Of a stretch of 8,155 nucleotides of DNA, positions 5,222 to 8,155 are shown one piece after another. How positions within the stretch are numbered: the first letter of the stretch is position 1; each line of letters begins with the position of its first letter. The notes under the pieces were generated by a model. The model made no database searches. It had not been told where the DNA came from and worked only from the letters and a program-made list of their open reading frames with translations. The position numbers and the translations under genes were made by a program. This stretch comes from G026625185 sp035256645. Its GTDB lineage: Bacteria > Desulfobacterota > WTBG01 > JAGOGO01. Location of the stretch: positions 1-8,155 of the forward strand of contig DATEXU010000268.1 of NCBI GenBank assembly GCA_035256645.1, in the 5' to 3' direction.

Positions 5222-6412
5222 ATGCCTTTAATCGAAGACTTTATATCCTTTTTTAAGCGGCTGCCCCCTATCAAGAAGTTTCTTCTTGCCGTCTCACCGT
5301 TTTTAATCTCTGCCTTAATCCACCTCATTTTCATTAGCTATGCCGGTCTGGTTCCCTGGAATTTCAGCAGGAACAAGGCAAAAGAGATGACGACACCAAT
5401 TATTATGGATGTCAAAAAAGATGAGAACCTGGGTTTGCATCGGCAAGGAGATAACGAGTTCAAAAATGGGTCCCTGGATTCTGTTAAACCTAAGCCCAGA
5501 AGGCCCTATCTTGGTTTGGAGGTAAAGGTTCGTCCTATCACTCCGGAGGTCGGAGCACTGCCCGTGTCAAAAAATTTGGAGCAACCTGGTGATAAATTGG
5601 ACATTATAGGACTCGAAGGGGAGGGAGGTCTCAGTGGAGCTCCTACCGACGGAGTAAGGGGTTTTAGTATTGGGTTGGGAAATTCCGGTGGGTCCTTTTC
5701 CCAAAAAATCCAGGCAATGCGGGAAGGCGGGCTTGATGTTGTTTTTGTAGTAGACTCAACCGCCAGTATGACCTCCGTCTTGCAGCAAGTTAAGCTTAAA
5801 ATAAACAATCTTGCCTCTTCACTCAGAAGATTAGTTCCAAACTGCAGGATCGGCTTGGTGACTTACCGTGACCAGGGAGATCAATATGTAACCAAGATTC
5901 ATTCTCTTACCTATGGAAATTTACTTTTATGGGATTTTCTGACCGCCATCAACGCAGAGGGGGGGACCGATCAAAGAGAGGCCGTGGAGGAAGGTCTGGG
6001 GGTAGCCGTGAAAGGCATGAAATGGAACCCCAACACAATGAAGTTTATCCTTCTTATTGGAGATGCCCCGCCCCACGAGCAGAATATAGCACAGGCTGTT
6101 TCCTTGGTGAGAAAATTCAGAAAGGAAATGGGTGGGACCTTATCAGCCATCGATACCCGAGTCCCACAAAAGATGACCAAACAGATGTGGGAAACCGTGA
6201 TTCTTCCAGGTATGACAGATCCGGAATTAGATAGTTACAGCTATATGACCGATCCTCAGTCGGTTATGAAAGATTTTAAGACCTTTGCAGAAATAGGCGG
6301 AGGCGAGTCCGCCCGCATCATTGATGCGGAGAAAGTAGTCAAGAATATGCTGTTGCTTATTTTCGGGAACAAATGGGAAGCATACCTTAATGATGTCATG
6401 AAAAATTTGTAG
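5222..6412 (+). CDS. membrane-anchored von Willebrand factor A protein with TonB-like N-terminal anchor
   Basis: A 396-residue protein. One membrane helix (about 20-43) follows a short basic N-terminus, predicting N-in topology with the bulk in the periplasm. The helix carries Ser30-x3-His34, the spacing of the Ser-His pair in TonB and TolA anchors, and after it comes Thr-Pro-Ile-Ile-Met-Asp-Val, like the short strand after the TonB helix. Residues about 50-165 are a Gly/Pro-rich linker. The VWA domain starts at about 171 with a complete MIDAS: Asp178-Ser-Thr180-Ala-Ser182, Thr249 in Glu-Gly-Gly-Thr-Asp, and Asp281 in Gly-Asp-Ala-Pro-Pro-His. Such sites bind Mg2+ and contact an acidic residue in a partner. 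The Asp-Ser-Thr-x-Ser-Met, Tyr-Arg-Asp and Asp-Ala-Pro-Pro-His motifs place it in the VwkA-like VWA subgroup. An in-frame TAA abuts the ATG, fixing the earliest start; GAGGA lies 10 bases upstream. The TPR gene follows after 15 bp. Confidence 0.93.
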   Translation: MPLIEDFISFFKRLPPIKKFLLAVSPFLISALIHLIFISYAGLVPWNFSRNKAKEMTTPIIMDVKKDENLGLHRQGDNEFKNGSLDSVKPKPRRPYLGLEVKVRPITPEVGALPVSKNLEQPGDKLDIIGLEGEGGLSGAPTDGVRGFSIGLGNSGGSFSQKIQAMREGGLDVVFVVDSTASMTSVLQQVKLKINNLASSLRRLVPNCRIGLVTYRDQGDQYVTKIHSLTYGNLLLWDFLTAINAEGGTDQREAVEEGLGVAVKGMKWNPNTMKFILLIGDAPPHEQNIAQAVSLVRKFRKEMGGTLSAIDTRVPQKMTKQMWETVILPGMTDPELDSYSYMTDPQSVMKDFKTFAEIGGGESARIIDAEKVVKNMLLLIFGNKWEAYLNDVMKNL

Positions 6413-6427
6413 GTAATAGGTCATTAT

Positions 6428-8155
6428 ATGCACACTCAATCGTTACTTATCAGGAGACTGATCGCCCTTTTCGTAACACTGCTGGTATACTATTGTTCTG
6501 ATCCGGAGACTTTTGCATCCTCCTGGCCGGAATCCGTTAAGCAGCTTGATGTGGGAAAAATCAGCTCCATAGCCCAGATGAAAACCGCCATTGATTTACT
6601 GAGCATGAGTTCGAGTCAGGCCTTAAAGAATAACAGTTTCACCCCGGGTCTGCAGGAGCTTTTACTGACCAAATCAGGAGAGTGCATCAGCCGGCTGGCA
6701 GCGCTTCATGAAAAAATGCACCACGTATCCGATAAGGACAAGCAAGAAGAAAAGGATTCCTTCCTCGCCAACCGGGAGATCCTCAAAAAAATCTTTGACC
6801 TGAACACTGAAATCATCCGTGAGATCGAGGAAAAACGTCTGGACAAAATGAAAGATCCTTCGGCCTTTTTCAAAACTCCCGAATGGCAGCAGCCTCAGCA
6901 TCTCATCTTTTTATCGAGTTACTGGGTTGGATGGAACGGATACTATGCCAGTCTCCTCTTTTCGGAAGATGACCCTTTGAGAAAGACGCTGCTCGATGAA
7001 GCGATTAAGGGTTTTTCATGGGCCTTTATTGACTTCCAGAAGGATGCCTTTATTGTAAAAAGTCTCTTTGGCCGCGGGCTGTGCTATAAACAGATCAAAG
7101 ACTATCAAAATGCCCTGAATGATTTCAGGTCGGTTAGGAAAAAAACAAACAAAGACGATTCCTTATATTGGCGATGCCGCTTTGAGGAAGCCCTGGTTAC
7201 CTATCAGGCCGGCAATTTGGAGCAGACCTCGCGGGACTTGGATGAAATGGAAAAGGAGATGACCAGATCCAAAATCCCCGATAACATAGTGGCAGGCGTC
7301 AAGGAACTGAAAGCCCAGGTCCTTTTCACCCTTTCGGGGAAACAGGCAGAACCAGGCCAAAGAGAAACGGAAAAACCAGATGAAACCTTTCAACAACGCA
7401 CCTTCAGCGAACTCAAGCAGTTATCCGTGAAGAACAAGAGTGTTGTGGATGAGCTTTATCAATACGCCCAAAAGCACGCGGATCACCTCGATCAACTCTC
7501 TTATGCCGAACTTGGACCGATAGCGGCCATGGCCATGGGGGACCGGTATTTTGCTGAGAAAGACTATGATAAGGCCATACCTTATTATCTGCCGATCTCT
7601 GCCGATGCACAGTCCCCGTTTAAACACCGGCTGGATGTGTTATGGTTTCGTTTGGCCTACTGTTACTGCAAACAGAGGCAGTGGGGCAACGCCCTGCCTT
7701 ATTTGGAAAATTTCCGCAATAAATTTCCAAAATCTTCCTTAATCCAACAGGCCCTTTCCTTGTATTATGCGGCAGCCTTTAACATTTACAATACCCATCC
7801 CACAACCGGTAATTATGAAAAGTATATTGATTCCATCCAGTCTTATTTAAACGGATGTCGAACCTGCCCTGACCGGGGAGAAGCCCACTTTCAGCTTGGC
7901 AAGTATTATCAAAAAAAAGGCCAAAATGACAAGGCCTTGAATGAATATCTTCTAGTCGGCAAAGGCGCTCCCAACTATCCTGCGGCTCGGTTCCTGGTTC
8001 TGCAATCTGATGTCGACACATTGGAATCATTGCGGAATAAGGGCCAGTACCGGTCAAAGGACGCCATTGCCCTCTATCATGAGGCCGTTCGATTGTTGGA
8101 GGAATGCCGCACCATTGATCTTGCACGGAAAGGGACGGCTATTCAAAATGAAATA
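6428..8155 (+). CDS. exported TPR-repeat protein (3' end beyond the window)
   Basis: The frame is open for 576 codons from the ATG at 6428 to the last base, with no stop, so the C-terminus is missing. The N-terminus (Arg-Arg, hydrophobic about 8-21, then a Phe-Ala-Ser-Ser site near 29-32) suggests a Sec signal peptide. The Cys at about residue 23 follows Tyr-Tyr and does not fit a lipobox. Residues about 35-200 are helical and charged. TPR-like units occur at about 205-238, 362-393, 404-437 and 484-517, with typical Gly-x-x-Tyr or Leu-Gly-x-Tyr-Tyr and Asp-Lys-Ala or Asn-Ala-Leu pairs. TPR solenoids bind partner proteins; a periplasmic role with the VWA protein encoded just upstream is inferred from 15-bp spacing and shared strand. 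A weak Shine-Dalgarno (TAGG, 6417-6420) is 7 bases before the ATG. The family is not recognised beyond the repeats. Confidence 0.93.
   Translation, partial: MHTQSLLIRRLIALFVTLLVYYCSDPETFASSWPESVKQLDVGKISSIAQMKTAIDLLSMSSSQALKNNSFTPGLQELLLTKSGECISRLAALHEKMHHVSDKDKQEEKDSFLANREILKKIFDLNTEIIREIEEKRLDKMKDPSAFFKTPEWQQPQHLIFLSSYWVGWNGYYASLLFSEDDPLRKTLLDEAIKGFSWAFIDFQKDAFIVKSLFGRGLCYKQIKDYQNALNDFRSVRKKTNKDDSLYWRCRFEEALVTYQAGNLEQTSRDLDEMEKEMTRSKIPDNIVAGVKELKAQVLFTLSGKQAEPGQRETEKPDETFQQRTFSELKQLSVKNKSVVDELYQYAQKHADHLDQLSYAELGPIAAMAMGDRYFAEKDYDKAIPYYLPISADAQSPFKHRLDVLWFRLAYCYCKQRQWGNALPYLENFRNKFPKSSLIQQALSLYYAAAFNIYNTHPTTGNYEKYIDSIQSYLNGCRTCPDRGEAHFQLGKYYQKKGQNDKALNEYLLVGKGAPNYPAARFLVLQSDVDTLESLRNKGQYRSKDAIALYHEAVRLLEECRTIDLARKGTAIQNEI

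Noticed and set aside
5971..6180. Minus-strand frame inside the VWA gene
   Set aside because: Antisense to the MIDAS-coding region of a clear domain; no ribosome site or recognisable product.
6428..6530. Lipoprotein signal for the TPR protein, with Cys at about residue 23
   Set aside because: The residues before the Cys are Tyr-Tyr, which does not match a lipobox; a signal peptidase I site after Phe-Ala-Ser fits better.

Overview
The window looks like chromosomal DNA of a Gram-negative (double-membrane) bacterium. The best guess is a Desulfobacterota / former Deltaproteobacteria lineage: it has a Mla-type lipid ABC transporter with the STAS domain fused to the permease and a PqiC-type lipoprotein in the same operon, GC is moderate in genes with AT-rich spacers, and short octamer repeats sit in the intergenic gaps. 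The lineage is inference; the outer membrane is well supported by the gene content.

Layout. At the left edge is the last part of an unrecognised plus-strand gene (1-81). It converges on a small two-helix membrane protein gene on the minus strand (148-381). Next comes a four-gene minus-strand operon read from 4315 down to 571: mlaE (STAS-permease fusion), mlaF (ATPase), mlaD (single MCE domain, membrane-anchored) and a PqiC/DUF330-like outer-membrane lipoprotein. The first three would form the inner-membrane lipid-transport complex; the lipoprotein is the likely outer-membrane partner. No mlaC or mlaA is present, so the system resembles a Mla/Pqi hybrid. Two gaps in this operon carry arrays of an 8-bp repeat (GACTTTTA-like). 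These run into the 3' ends of mlaE and mlaF and supply both stop codons in the same register.

A 906-bp spacer (4316-5221) separates this operon from a divergent one. It is AT-rich and holds a candidate mla promoter, a C/G-rich MITE-like hairpin, two perfect 7-bp inverted repeats in tandem, and two doubtful small ORFs.

On the right is a plus-strand pair 15 bp apart. The first gene (5222-6412) encodes an inner-membrane-anchored von Willebrand factor A protein with a complete MIDAS and an N-terminal helix resembling the TonB/TolA anchor (Ser-x3-His). The second (6428 to the window end, incomplete) encodes a secreted protein with TPR repeats. Together they look like part of an envelope machine, possibly powered by an ExbB/ExbD-type motor encoded downstream. 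That link is a hypothesis and cannot be tested inside this window.
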